Assembly (NCBI GenBank): GCA_905250075.1
Contig: CAJNOP010000001.1
Location: 6,219,126 to 6,283,125 of the forward strand
From: Rotaria sp. Silwood1
Taxonomy: Eukaryota; Rotifera; Eurotatoria; Philodinida; Philodinidae
Length of the DNA: 64,000 nucleotides
Reading direction: 5' to 3'
The notes beneath the pieces are model-generated. The model was not told where the DNA came from. It did not search any database and was given only the letters and a program-made list of their open reading frames with translations. Below, one piece after another: positions 37,897 through 49,000 of the stretch; the first letter of the stretch is position 1; each line of letters starts with the position of its first letter. Position numbers and translations under genes: made by a program.

Positions 37897-38517
37897 TCAT
37901 TCAGTAATACTTTGACGTAGAATTGTCGTTTTTTGACGAAGTGTCTCACCATCTTCAATTTGAGCAGCATCCTCACTATCATTATCATTGACACTATCAT
38001 CATTATTATCATCATTTGCATCATTATTATCATCATCATCATCATCATCATTTTCATCATCATCATCAGCTGCATCGAGCGAATCTTGAATCAGTTGTGA
38101 AACACGTCGATTGAATTCAATTCGATTATCTCGATAAAGTAAAGCAGCTTCTAAATTTGCTGGACTCAGTGGATTTGGGTCAATAAGAAGTAAACGAATT
38201 GAATGAAGTATCGACAAAACATCATAAGATGGTGTCCAACCATCTTTCAATATATCAACGCAAATAAGTCCATCTTCCCACCAAACATTTGGATGAAAAA
38301 CTTTGGTTATGAAACGAACTTGTGGTGGTCGATGTGGATAATCGTCTGGAAAAGTTAGTTGAAGTTGAAATGCACCAGATTCATAAACACTCTCTTCAGG
38401 TCCACAAATAATAGCATTCCATACAAAAAAATTGTCAGATGATGGACTAGCATTGATACCTTCCACTTTATTTTTTAGTAATTGTCGAAAATCTTGTTGT
38501 AATCTTCGAATAGCCAT
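37897..38517 (-). CDS. Ubiquitin-conjugating enzyme E2, Rad6/UBE2A-B type, with acidic tail
   Basis: E2 enzyme that carries ubiquitin as a thioester and transfers it to substrates together with an E3 ligase; Rad6-type E2s modify histone H2B and PCNA. Single exon, 206 aa from MAIRRLQQDF; the longer in-frame start would add an unrelated hydrophobic leader. The UBC fold is complete: WNAIICGPEESVYESGAF, YPHRPPQVRF, the HPN box (KVFHPNVWWEDG), the catalytic Cys in LICVDILKDGW, and NPLSPANLEAALLYRDN. After residue 150 comes a strongly acidic tail of about 40 residues (runs of D/N/E), then a polar end (LRQKTTILRQSITE). Yeast Rad6 has an acidic tail but animal UBE2A/B do not, and HPNVWWEDG differs from HPNVYADG by one extra residue. 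It could instead be a lineage-specific E2. An acceptor-like TTATTTTCTAG lies about 60 nt upstream. Confidence 0.85.
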   Translation of the reverse strand: MAIRRLQQDFRQLLKNKVEGINASPSSDNFFVWNAIICGPEESVYESGAFQLQLTFPDDYPHRPPQVRFITKVFHPNVWWEDGLICVDILKDGWTPSYDVLSILHSIRLLLIDPNPLSPANLEAALLYRDNRIEFNRRVSQLIQDSLDAADDDDENDDDDDDDNNDANDDNNDDSVNDNDSEDAAQIEDGETLRQKTTILRQSITE

Positions 38518-39900
38518 TGATAATGATTTAGATGGAAAAGAAAAGGTGAGTAGTGAAACAAAAAATATTTTATCTAGAAAATAAATGAGAAACAAATAGT
38601 ATCATTGTCATCATTTAAAAAAGCAACATATGAAAGCAATGATAAATGATAATTAATTCCTAAAGAAATAAAACAATAGAAAAAAGAAATGAATTCATTT
38701 CATATGTAGAAAGATCTTCATATTTTATGTACGAGTGTCGACAGTATGCCTGAAAATTAAATTCAGTTTGATAATTTTCATAGTCTTATCCTAATAAAAT
38801 GGAAACATATTGATAACAAAAAAGAACAAACATTATTAGAAAACTTACGTGTCGATCATGATTATCATGAAGATTAATCTTGTTGTATTTGTGAATTGCA
38901 GCGATTTATGTTCAGTGGATTTATATGTAAAAATAAAATATTTTTAACTATATTGTATATCCTTTAAGTGAAACTATTTGATATAATATTATTTGCTGGA
39001 ATACAGTTCTTATTGAAAATATTAAGCACATAGTGGAACCTCCCACTGTAAATATTTTTGAAAGTTTCAGTTATCGTTTTTTGCTAGAAATGAACTCTTT
39101 TATAGTGGACAACGTCGTATAGCTCTATGATAGATAATTCTGAAAAGTCCAAATGGTATCCTTAACAAAGAGATTTTACTATATTTTAATAGTTACTAAT
39201 TTTCAAGAACCAAAATTCATAAAACAAAAAGTAACTATGATCAATAGCTAATCACTTTATTCAACAATACCCTTCAGATACCTAGAAAACACGTTCAGTT
39301 CCTTATAAAAAGCTTTAGTTTTAGAAAGAAACTAGTCTCTTTATGATGGACACCTTTTGAAAAGTTCAAAGTGTCTCCACTATAGCGAGTTTCTTGTGCA
39401 TTGATAATTCATTCTTAAGATATATTGTTCTCAATAATTTTTATCATGCCTATTTATGAGTTGAATATATACTAACGTCACATTATGAAGTCACTGAGTG
39501 ACTGATGGATGACCTTGATTAATTTCCTATTGTTAAAGAGAAAACAACAAATATGAAGTATACTATTTTAGGTTTATATTCATAGCACATGTGAGCAGAA
39601 TCCGAACTCAATGAAGCAAGAGTTTTATTTTTTAATGAGTTCCGTTTTCTGATAAAAATATAACTCTTCCATTTTTTTATCCGTGCTTCCTTCTTTTTCT
39701 CCTCCCTCCTCTCTCCATGTATATCTATCGACAATAAGAAAATGCATTAAAACCTAGTAGACAAACAGATATTAAATAGCAAGTGCTAACAAACTGAGAA
39801 TGTCAGAAAATTTACAAAGAGAAGATGATTATCAATAGACTAGCTTAATCTATCATTTATATCATTAAATTTATTGTTTCTTTTAGAATTTGAAAAAACC
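38518..39900. other. Divergent intergenic region with transposon-end-like repeats
   Basis: Between the minus-strand E2 and the plus-strand peptide gene, so promoters of both should lie here. The part 39030-39402 is listed as a repeat. Otherwise nothing recognised. Confidence 0.45.
39030..39402. repeat. Tc1/pogo-like terminal-sequence remnants
   Basis: A left end (ATAGTGGAACCTCCCACTGT at 39032) and a right end (CTCCACTATAGCGAGTTTCT at 39375) resemble inverted ends of pogo/Tc1-type elements. Two internal direct copies share TTTATAGTGGACA / TTTATGATGGACAC and TGAAAAGTCCAAA / TGAAAAGTTCAAA. Probably a collapsed or tandem non-autonomous element. Confidence 0.45.
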
Positions 39901-40248
39901 ATGAGCTCATCATGTCGTACATTGATTATTAATACTATTCTACTTCTTCTTATTGTTCAAATCCATGGTGATTATTGGATATGCGATTGGGTAAATGGTC
40001 GTGGATGGATGTATTGTTCACGTGGGTATTGTAATATATATGGAAAAAAACGAAGCATTTCTACGGATGATGAACAAAGAGGTCCTATACAAAATAATGA
40101 TGGTACTTATTGCTTAAATGAAGAATTATGCTATACATGTGAACCAATTAATGATTATACTTGCCGTATTAGTGTAAAAACACAAGATTCTCTCACAAAC
40201 AAACCATATTTACACAACAAAAGATCATACGAAGATATTTGTCAATAA
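39901..40248 (+). CDS. Small secreted peptide precursor, possibly an amidated neuropeptide
   Basis: 115 aa from the ATG at 39901, which follows a strong acceptor (TTTCTTTTAG) by 16 nt. Residues 1-23 are a signal peptide (TLIINTILLLLIVQIHG). After it comes a Cys/Trp-rich segment ending CNIYGKKR: Gly followed by a tribasic site is the standard signal for cleavage and C-terminal amidation. A second basic site (NKRS) lies near the C-terminus, and four further Cys lie between (YC, LC, TC, TC), besides the terminal CQ. I do not recognise the family. A cysteine-rich hormone, a toxin-like peptide or an ordinary secreted protein are all possible; the hormone reading rests on the GKKR site alone. Confidence 0.55.
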   Translation: MSSSCRTLIINTILLLLIVQIHGDYWICDWVNGRGWMYCSRGYCNIYGKKRSISTDDEQRGPIQNNDGTYCLNEELCYTCEPINDYTCRISVKTQDSLTNKPYLHNKRSYEDICQ

Positions 40249-41862
40249 AAAAAAAAATTTACTATTGGAATGTATTTTTTCACTGTTGTCTTTGTTGTAC
40301 GAAAGAATCTAACAGACAAAATAAAAACATCTTCTTACTTTATTATTGATAATTGATGAATGAACTTGAAGATATTCATTTTCACCATCCATTAACCATG
40401 ATTTTAAAATAAACAGTATTGAAATATATTTCTAAATTGTTCCTATAAATATCAAAATTGAGAATAAATAGAGTAATGGCAATTTCGTTCCCCATATGTA
40501 TCTGATATTGATCAAAAGGATTGATAATAATTTTTGCTTGAATAAATGTATGTTAACGGCATTATTAACCTATACCAATTTAGCTTTCTAAATAAGCATA
40601 CATGCACATGCTTACTTATTTTATACCCCTCTTGTATGTATGTGTACATGTGATATTTAATCATGATGAGCAATTACATAGTTTACATTCCAATCAGTCA
40701 TGTCACAAGATAGTCAAAACAAATCAGATCCAATGCTATAAAGATGTAGGAGTTTAGGTAATTTCGTCGTTTATTTTGTCATATTTTCGTAATAAAAATG
40801 TGATAAAAAATAAAAAAATAAAGACAGAAAATTACCAAGGGAGAATGATAGGTATGCAATACTAATAGCTCCTAATATCCATATTCACAATTGTGTTTTT
40901 TTCTCTTGCATAATCAATGAGACGAAGCTGCAAAAGTAAAAAGAAAACAAAACATCATAACAAAGCAACAGGTATATGCTATTATTTTGGAGTAGAATGC
41001 AATCATAAAAAAAACGTCGCTAATTTTGTGAATAAGAGTATCAAAATCATAATTTAGTATGTGTTAAATGTTCAATAAAATCTATCAAATTTAACAAATA
41101 ATTACTTGGAATTATAGAAGAGAAAATTTAGGATAAACTTCAAGATAAACATTTTCTTTTTCACAGCATTTGACATATGGTTTCAACATGTAGAATTTAT
41201 TCATAAGAGTAAATTATTCAGTCTTGTCATTGAAAGTAAAATACAATCAATCAATCAATCAACATGCAACAAAAAATGCTATTTAAAGCAATTCTGTGAT
41301 AAGATTCGAGTCATGGGTGCTTTTCACTTAGTGCATCTATATATTGGCATGCCTACACACATTTTTTGATAATAATTATTCATCTACCTTTCGCTTAAGA
41401 AAAAAGTCATGTGAATATTTTTAAGGCGCAAATATTATTCATCACTAAGGATAAAAATACCCTGTTTTTATTTTATCTGTTAATGGAAATTCAAGTCACG
41501 GTTGATCTGTTATTTTTAAATAGAATGTAATTACGTAGAAAGAAGAAATTATGTTCGACTCTTTACACCTCATCTTAATTGGTAAAAGAAAACATTACAT
41601 TATGTCATTGTTTCATTCATATCAACATGCTTATTGCTATAACTTATGATTGATCATTTATTATTATTGAATTTCTTTTTTTTTGTTTTTATTAAATAAT
41701 AATGAATACAGTAAAAGGTCATAAGTATATCTGTTTTGTCTTCTTATATCATTCTTTCATAGATTATGGCAAAACAATTTAAAAAAAAATGTAGAATACA
41801 TGTCATTTTTCGTTTTTTTTGATAAACAAATCCAACTTATAAAACTGAATAAAATCCAAAAA
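40249..41862. other. Convergent spacer, 1.6 kb
   Basis: Between the peptide gene and the 3' end of the innexin. A short (AATC)n run lies near 41245. No reading frame or RNA gene recognised. Confidence 0.5.
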
Positions 41863-43029
41863 TTAAACTTCACTACTGTCCAATGTTGGTGTTATTTTTC
41901 TTGGTAATTCTTCTTGTCGTTTCTTTTCATAATTTGCAATTAAAAGACGTACAACCTCTACTGCAAGAAAAACTGGTCCATTATAGTATATTATCTCAAG
42001 AATTAATACACCATCTTGCATAAGAAAATCTTTTGTGAATTCTTCTAATAAATTTTCATTAATAAATGATTTCGATGAACTTATTCGATACAAATTTCGT
42101 ATAAAACTAATTCGACTACGTAGAAGTATCGTATCATATAATGTAAAAAGAAATGAAAATAAATTTGATATAAATACATAAACAAACCAAAACCAAGCAA
42201 GTGAAAAAAGTTTTTCATTAAGCATATTTATCGGTAACACACATTGAACTGTATAACGATGAAGATTACCAACTTCGCGTATACGTAAATCACATAAAGT
42301 TACACGAGGAAAATAAGGTGAATCTGTTAGAACAGAATTTCTAACGAATACACTATACCATACATCAAAACCATAAAACCAACCTGGTTGACCCAAAACC
42401 ATATGAATAACTATTAATTGAATAAAAGAATTAATTAAATAGAGAAATTTAACCATCAAATAAATTGAACGAAGATAATTTCCTAAACGTTTACCACTCG
42501 TACAACATATAGTCCGACAAAATCGACTACCAAATCGATCATCATGTTCATTTGGTTGACAATAACATTCAATAGATTGAACAATTGTATCTTTGTTACT
42601 TTTCGATATAAGATATTGCAGATCAATACCTGATCGAGTATTCATTGAACGCCAAAGCATACGTGGAAGATAGAAAAATAATGCAAATAAAAGAAAAATA
42701 AATGGTGCCCATTGATAATAACCAATTTCAGCACGTTCTCGAACATATTTACTGTGTGGAACTGTTGTATTACTTGGTATATAATATGTATTTGAAACCC
42801 AACAATAATTATTTGTATATTTTGAATAAGCACCAACAAATTGAGCTGGTACCCAACATGTTATTCGTTCGAAAGCTAATGGTGCACCCGTTAGAATAGT
42901 TACACAAACAAGTAAAAGGCCTACGGTATAACGATGATTAAGTCGATCAGAGTGTACATCGTCGTTTGGTGCTTTTAATGACTTAATCCATGGAAGTCCT
43001 TGTGCATTAGTGAATAGTTTAATTGACAT
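41863..43029 (-). CDS. Innexin (invertebrate gap-junction channel protein)
   Basis: Innexins form hexameric or octameric hemichannels that join cytoplasms of neighbouring cells in protostomes and cnidarians. Single exon, 388 aa. The signature YYQWAPFIF at the start of TM2 is present, followed by FYLPRMLWR. Four membrane segments lie near residues 35-55, 105-125, 190-210 and 270-295. The first extracellular loop has paired Cys in TCWVP and YCWVSN; the second has Cys in VTLCDLR and VQCVLPINML, then the typical NEKLFSLAWFW into TM4. Length is normal for the family. An acceptor-like TTTTCTAG lies about 20 nt before the ATG. Not assignable to a numbered paralogue. Confidence 0.94.
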   Translation of the reverse strand: MSIKLFTNAQGLPWIKSLKAPNDDVHSDRLNHRYTVGLLLVCVTILTGAPLAFERITCWVPAQFVGAYSKYTNNYCWVSNTYYIPSNTTVPHSKYVRERAEIGYYQWAPFIFLLFALFFYLPRMLWRSMNTRSGIDLQYLISKSNKDTIVQSIECYCQPNEHDDRFGSRFCRTICCTSGKRLGNYLRSIYLMVKFLYLINSFIQLIVIHMVLGQPGWFYGFDVWYSVFVRNSVLTDSPYFPRVTLCDLRIREVGNLHRYTVQCVLPINMLNEKLFSLAWFWFVYVFISNLFSFLFTLYDTILLRSRISFIRNLYRISSSKSFINENLLEEFTKDFLMQDGVLILEIIYYNGPVFLAVEVVRLLIANYEKKRQEELPRKITPTLDSSEV

Positions 43030-46000
43030 GGATGTTTAAAATTAATAACCTAGAAAAGATATATATATATAACATGAATAGTGACTTTCAAACAAATGAT
43101 GATCACTAAAAACAATAATTATTTTTCAAGGAGAAGCTTTCATTGGATTTTTATTGCGGTTTTTACCTGTCAGCTAGCTTTTGATATACGTATCTGCGTT
43201 CTTACAAAGGAAAAAAAATTAAATAGCTGTAGAGAGTAGATTTTATTTTTTTTTTCGTTAGAAATTTTTAGTATGTGACACATCTTTATTTTCTTTTCTT
43301 CTTTTTTATTCTTCTAAAGTATATTTATTCAAATACCTATATTGGCCTTGTCTGTTACTTTCTGTTTTTAATTCTTATCTTTTTCTCTGTCTCGGTATAT
43401 CATTATAGACAATTGTATTTGACTAAAAAAATATACTGCAATAGAGCATAAGAACGACAAAAAAAAAATAACGATAGATTCATGTTAGTCGATTAGCTGT
43501 AATGTATAAAGATAAATTTTTAAATTTGCACAAGCAAAAAGAAGAAAAAGCCAAGGATTGAAAAGAACTTGATTGGCATTTTTCTAAAAGACGAGTTTCG
43601 AATTTCGTTTGTGAATATAAAGAAAAGAAAGGAAATCATATGATTCACATGTATGCATTGGAAATCAAATCCAGATAATGACATTTGTTTTTAGTCTATA
43701 AAAATACTAATGAAAAAAAAAAGCTTTATCGAACCTACTCCTACTATTGTTTTGAGTTGTTAATCTGATTTACTGATGATTAGCTCGCCTTAAAACAGAT
43801 ACTCATATAATGATTAATCATTAATATATTTCAGGCGTAATAATCATATTTGAACTGTTAATTGTACGTAATTAATAAAATGTTGTTTACGACTATTTAT
43901 TGTTGCTGTCACATATTGACGAAAGAGGTGTACTAATCTAAAATAAAAATCAATTGAATAACATGTATGGATAAGATATCTAGACGTACATACTTCATTG
44001 CGGCATGGGACCATGAAAAATCAAAGTAAATGTCAGTACGTGTTGTAACTCAATATAAGTAGTGCTAAACAAAACAAACAATCAATCGAGAGCATAAGTT
44101 ATATTATAAATAATAAATTTCTTTATTTAACCTACAACCAAATATATCATTTTGTGAATATTTTCATAAAGATTTACAAATAAATTTTCATATCTTCTTC
44201 TTTTACATTAATGTTATAGATTAATGTTTGATAGTAAATGGATCGAGATATAAGCGATGCATTTTGTTCAATTTTGGCAAAATAATCTAGTGACGTTTTG
44301 GAAATGACTTCTATTTAGTAATTGAAAAACTAATATGTGAAAATGACTATATGCCATGATGTTATTGATCACAGAAATAAAAAAAGACAAGTAATAACTT
44401 GTTTATTCATTGGATGAAATTCTTCTTAAAGCACGATACGTGATATTTATATAATAAATGGCATCATAAGCAGCAAAAGTGTTGAATGTACCCATACAAT
44501 AATTGAAAATTATTTTTTATTACCCAGTAAAACTGCCAAAACTTTTTGTATTTTTTATTACCTCTATGAAACGTTCTCTTGGGTTGCTTGTGGGATCACT
44601 AAAAAGTACATTCATATTTTCATTTCTTTACAAAGCTATATGCATTTTTCTTTTTCATCATCTGATGTCTATTTATCGTAACCGAAACTTCCAATGTATT
44701 TATAAAGTTTAAAATTGTATTCTTATCTGTTATCAATGTGGTATTACTTCGTTAAACTAAGGAGATAATTTTTTTATCAAGCTACTTGTATTACAATGAC
44801 TTAAAAAGGTCATACTTTTGTTACCTTCTTATGATGCATTGAAGTATTTGTCGATTTCTTTTTTTGAAGTCAATATGATCATTGATACAATAACTGCATA
44901 TCCATCAAATATAGAATGGGATTCACAGAGTAATAATTAACAAAAATAAATGAAATGGAAATTCTTATTTTATCTGAATATTTAATGCTTTTACTCATCC
45001 AAACGGCAAATGCATGTATCTGAGTATTAGATCCAACTGCTACATTTTTAATTTTTATTGTTATGTGTGTAGACTTAAATGGGTAGCAATTGATTTAGAA
45101 ATAAATGAAGCACATCGAATTATCTTATTTGATACATGTCTAGCAGAACAAGGATCTTATTATAATAAAAGCTACATTTCATGCTGAGTACGCATAATCG
45201 AATGATTGAAATTTTATTGAAGCATTGATTGCAGTTGACCTTAATCATGATCATACATGAGCTGTTTTACATCGACATCAATCAACTTAAATCAATACTA
45301 ATTTGTCAATAGCAACTACTTTGGTTAATAGACAATCATCTTTTAATATCATTTGTCTTTGTAGAACAGTAACATTGTATGACATTTCTTCTCAATGACT
45401 TGATGGTTGTGTTGTCAAATTTTCAGCTGATAGCATTGCATCATCATCTGATGGATTAAAACATTTATTGGTAAATTAATATAGAAAATATTACTTTCTA
45501 TTCATGTGTGAAATTTTCACAATAACGTTTTGGACCATGCACTAGATCATACATTTGTTATTAGTTACGAATAGTTCTGTTGATGGTCTATTTATTAGCT
45601 ACTGTTATTCTCATCATATGTATATCATCTTAATTCAAAGCAATCATCTTGGTATTAGAAATGTGTGAGGTGGCTAAATATTGTCGTTCACAGATTGGAT
45701 TATTTCACTAAGAAAATGTTGACTATTTAAAATAACCATTGAAAACTCATTCTTCGAAAAAAAACAACTTATAGACCAATCACCAGATATAAATAAACTT
45801 TTTTGGGGAGTATGTATACTACACAACTTTGAATTTTTCAAAAGTGAAAAAAATGAATAGAAAGAATTGATGATGTGTCTCTTAAGCTAAGATATTCAAA
45901 TCAAATCAAATCATCTCTATATACGTTTAACAGAAATGATTTCTATTTAGATTTATTGTATTATAATTTTTTATTAAAAATGCACAAAGGCTGTCAATCT

Positions 46001-49000
46001 AAATTTTAATAATCTCTAATGAAGCTATTCATTGTTTAACTAAAATATTTTACAAACAACAACTGAAGTTCATGTGAAATATCCAGTATATGTTTTTTGT
46101 ATTAGTAAAGTTCAATGCACGTATTACATCATAGATATCCTATATTGCTGGACGTGTATCTGATAAATTCAAATTGATCACAATATAATAATCCAATCTT
46201 AGAGCAAGGCTTATGCTACTGATCGTTGAGGTAAGGTATCTAAATAAGTAATGTAAACTATTACTTCAACTAGTAATATTTCACTAATGATAATGTACAT
46301 GGGGGTGAGGTGAGAGAGGGAGAGAAGGATCAAGATAATATTGACAAGTTTAAATGTCTTTTCGACTGATTTAAATATCTATTGATCATGATGATCTTGT
46401 AGAACGATCATAAACGTCAATGTTGGAGTGTATATCTTTTCTTATATGAGTTAATCATTTTTTAATGACAAAAAAGGGATTGTCAGTTATACTAGAAATT
46501 TTCGTGTGGGTATGGATCTGGGTCTGGATGTCGGTTTAGTTCTTCTATTTTGTCGAACCCACACTCCACACTTACAGCTACAGCCATACCCTTCATAAGT
46601 TCTTGGTTTTTTCTAAATCATCACTAAATGTCGTTAGTTAACAAATTTGCAGCTCTTAAGCTATAACTATTGGTGAAATACATTGACAAGATTGAAATAC
46701 TCAAATTTTCGTAATCGACTTTTGCATGATTTTCACATTCAAAATAAAATGCAGAAAAACCGATACAAAAAAAATTGAGTGTTTCAAGCCTATCAATGTG
46801 CTTTACCTATAGTTATATCCAGAGAGCTCCAACTTTCACATATAAAAGATCCAGATTAGATATATGTGATATAAATTTCAGTTATCTATATCAAAAAGTA
46901 TGAAAAATATCATCAAAAATATATTCTCAGTTATTATGAAAACACCTTTTATGGCGACTATAACATATATATATATTAATGATAATAGTAATCCTCTTAT
47001 ATTTGTTACAATAAAGGACGAAAGAGAATGTTAGCGTTTCAATAATAAAAATTCTGTTGTAACCAACGACACCAACGTTTTGTTTATAATCTTTATAACA
47101 CGCCAATAACAATAACTAACAAGGACAGAAGTCTTTGTACTAATAGCGTAAATAGAATGAACAACAATATCTATATATACTTCAATATGCCATCAAGCGA
47201 TAAAGGACATCAACAATGCATTAGAACACATGGCAATAATACAGATATCGATAGTGTTACAATTATATGAACTAAATTACAACTGAAAAGATAAAGAATA
47301 ATATAATTGTAATGGCTTGAAGAATTTTGACACTGCCATATCATAACATACCATAGATTACATTATTGAACTTCATTGAAAATCAATTTCATATTCAATA
47401 TACACCAAAGATTAGCAATCATTAGGAAGGAAAAGAAAGAATAAGGACGTTACTAGCTTACATTGAAAATGACTGCTGAAAAATGAACAAAATTTATCAT
47501 TGGCTGGAGCGATTTTAGTACTCATGTGTGGATACCAATAGGATACAGGTGCTTAACGATCCACAAATCTTGCATCTCAACACTAAATATTATTAAAATT
47601 TTTTGCAAATTGTACTAATTTTAATGGAGTTCAACAAATATTCTGTTTATCTTTCAATTCTTTACTTAACGTAGAGCAAATAAGCAGTTCAAGAACGAAT
47701 CAAAATCAGAATTTACTGTTCGTAAATAAATTCAGATCTGAACATGCTTCATCAATCAAAAATGGTGTAGTCAGGATCAATGATAGTCTAGTTGAAGTAC
47801 GAGAATTCTGTGTTACTCAATAACTTGTAATATGTGCAAAATGTAATGGTATCGGACATTTTACAGTGAAGTGGAATTTCAATTATAATAATTAGTGGGA
47901 ACGTCAAAAACAATAGATCTGTTAGAGGATACAAGGAAGACGTATCTATGTTAAGACCAATGTAAACGAAATAATCTATCAGCTCAATATACAAAACATT
48001 TTTTTATAAAATATTGGCGTACTATTATCCTTCAATTAAAATAGCGACCCCATTTCTTATTTCTTCTCCTAACATCTAACTGTTATTTTATCAAAATGTT
48101 ATGAATTCGGTAATAAAAATACTAAAGTTGTAACAAATACACTCAAAAAACAATAAAAGTTCAACTAATCATAAAATACAACAATTAGATTTCAACACTA
48201 ATTGGGACGATTAGTTGTCACTTTTGAGAAAACCATATAACTATTATATTTAAACTTAGAAGCTCAAGAATCATTAAATAAGATCTTGAAACCAATTGAA
48301 TGTATAAAAGAATGGAATAACTTACGTGTCAAAGATCACAAATTTTTGAACAAATTGGTTGCTAACAAGATAAACTAATTATACAAGGATCTAATAGTCT
48401 CATATCAAATGATGAAAAATACGATCTTTCATTATTCATCGTTGATAGTTTCTTCTTATCATAGAGGATCATACAGTGAAATTCGTATGGAAAAGATAAT
48501 CATAACGAACATAATGAATGAATCAGTGTTTTGAGCGTCAATGTCTTAAATAAATAAGTTAAGAAAGAAAATAAACCACAGTCAGAGAAACATAACATAT
48601 CTTTCTATTATTCAACACTAAAGAACTAGAGAATCATGTTGCTAATATAAATTCATTATAATTCAGTTATCATCTGTACGTCTGCATTCTCATTGAAGTT
48701 AGACCTGTTACACATTAATATTTTACCTTTTCTAATAAATGCGCTATTTTTGACAAGCTAGAAAAAATTTCTTTGAAAGAAATAATGATACTGCTAATAT
48801 TCTATAATTCGTAAAATAATAGAAAAAGGTCATTATTTTGTAGTGTTTGAATTACTCTTATGGTTCTTCCGCATTCCTTCTATGTTTTCAGCTATTTTCT
48901 AAATATTGCAACAAGTCCTTGTGTCCTTGGAGACTTCGATCTCAAACAGACAAATTGAAAATCAACAAGAAATAGCATGAGTAGAGTAAATTTTCAATAT

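Noticed and set aside
37884..38075. Met-rich antisense-frame protein
   Set aside because: Alternative frame of the acidic GAT/AAT repeat tail of the E2 gene.
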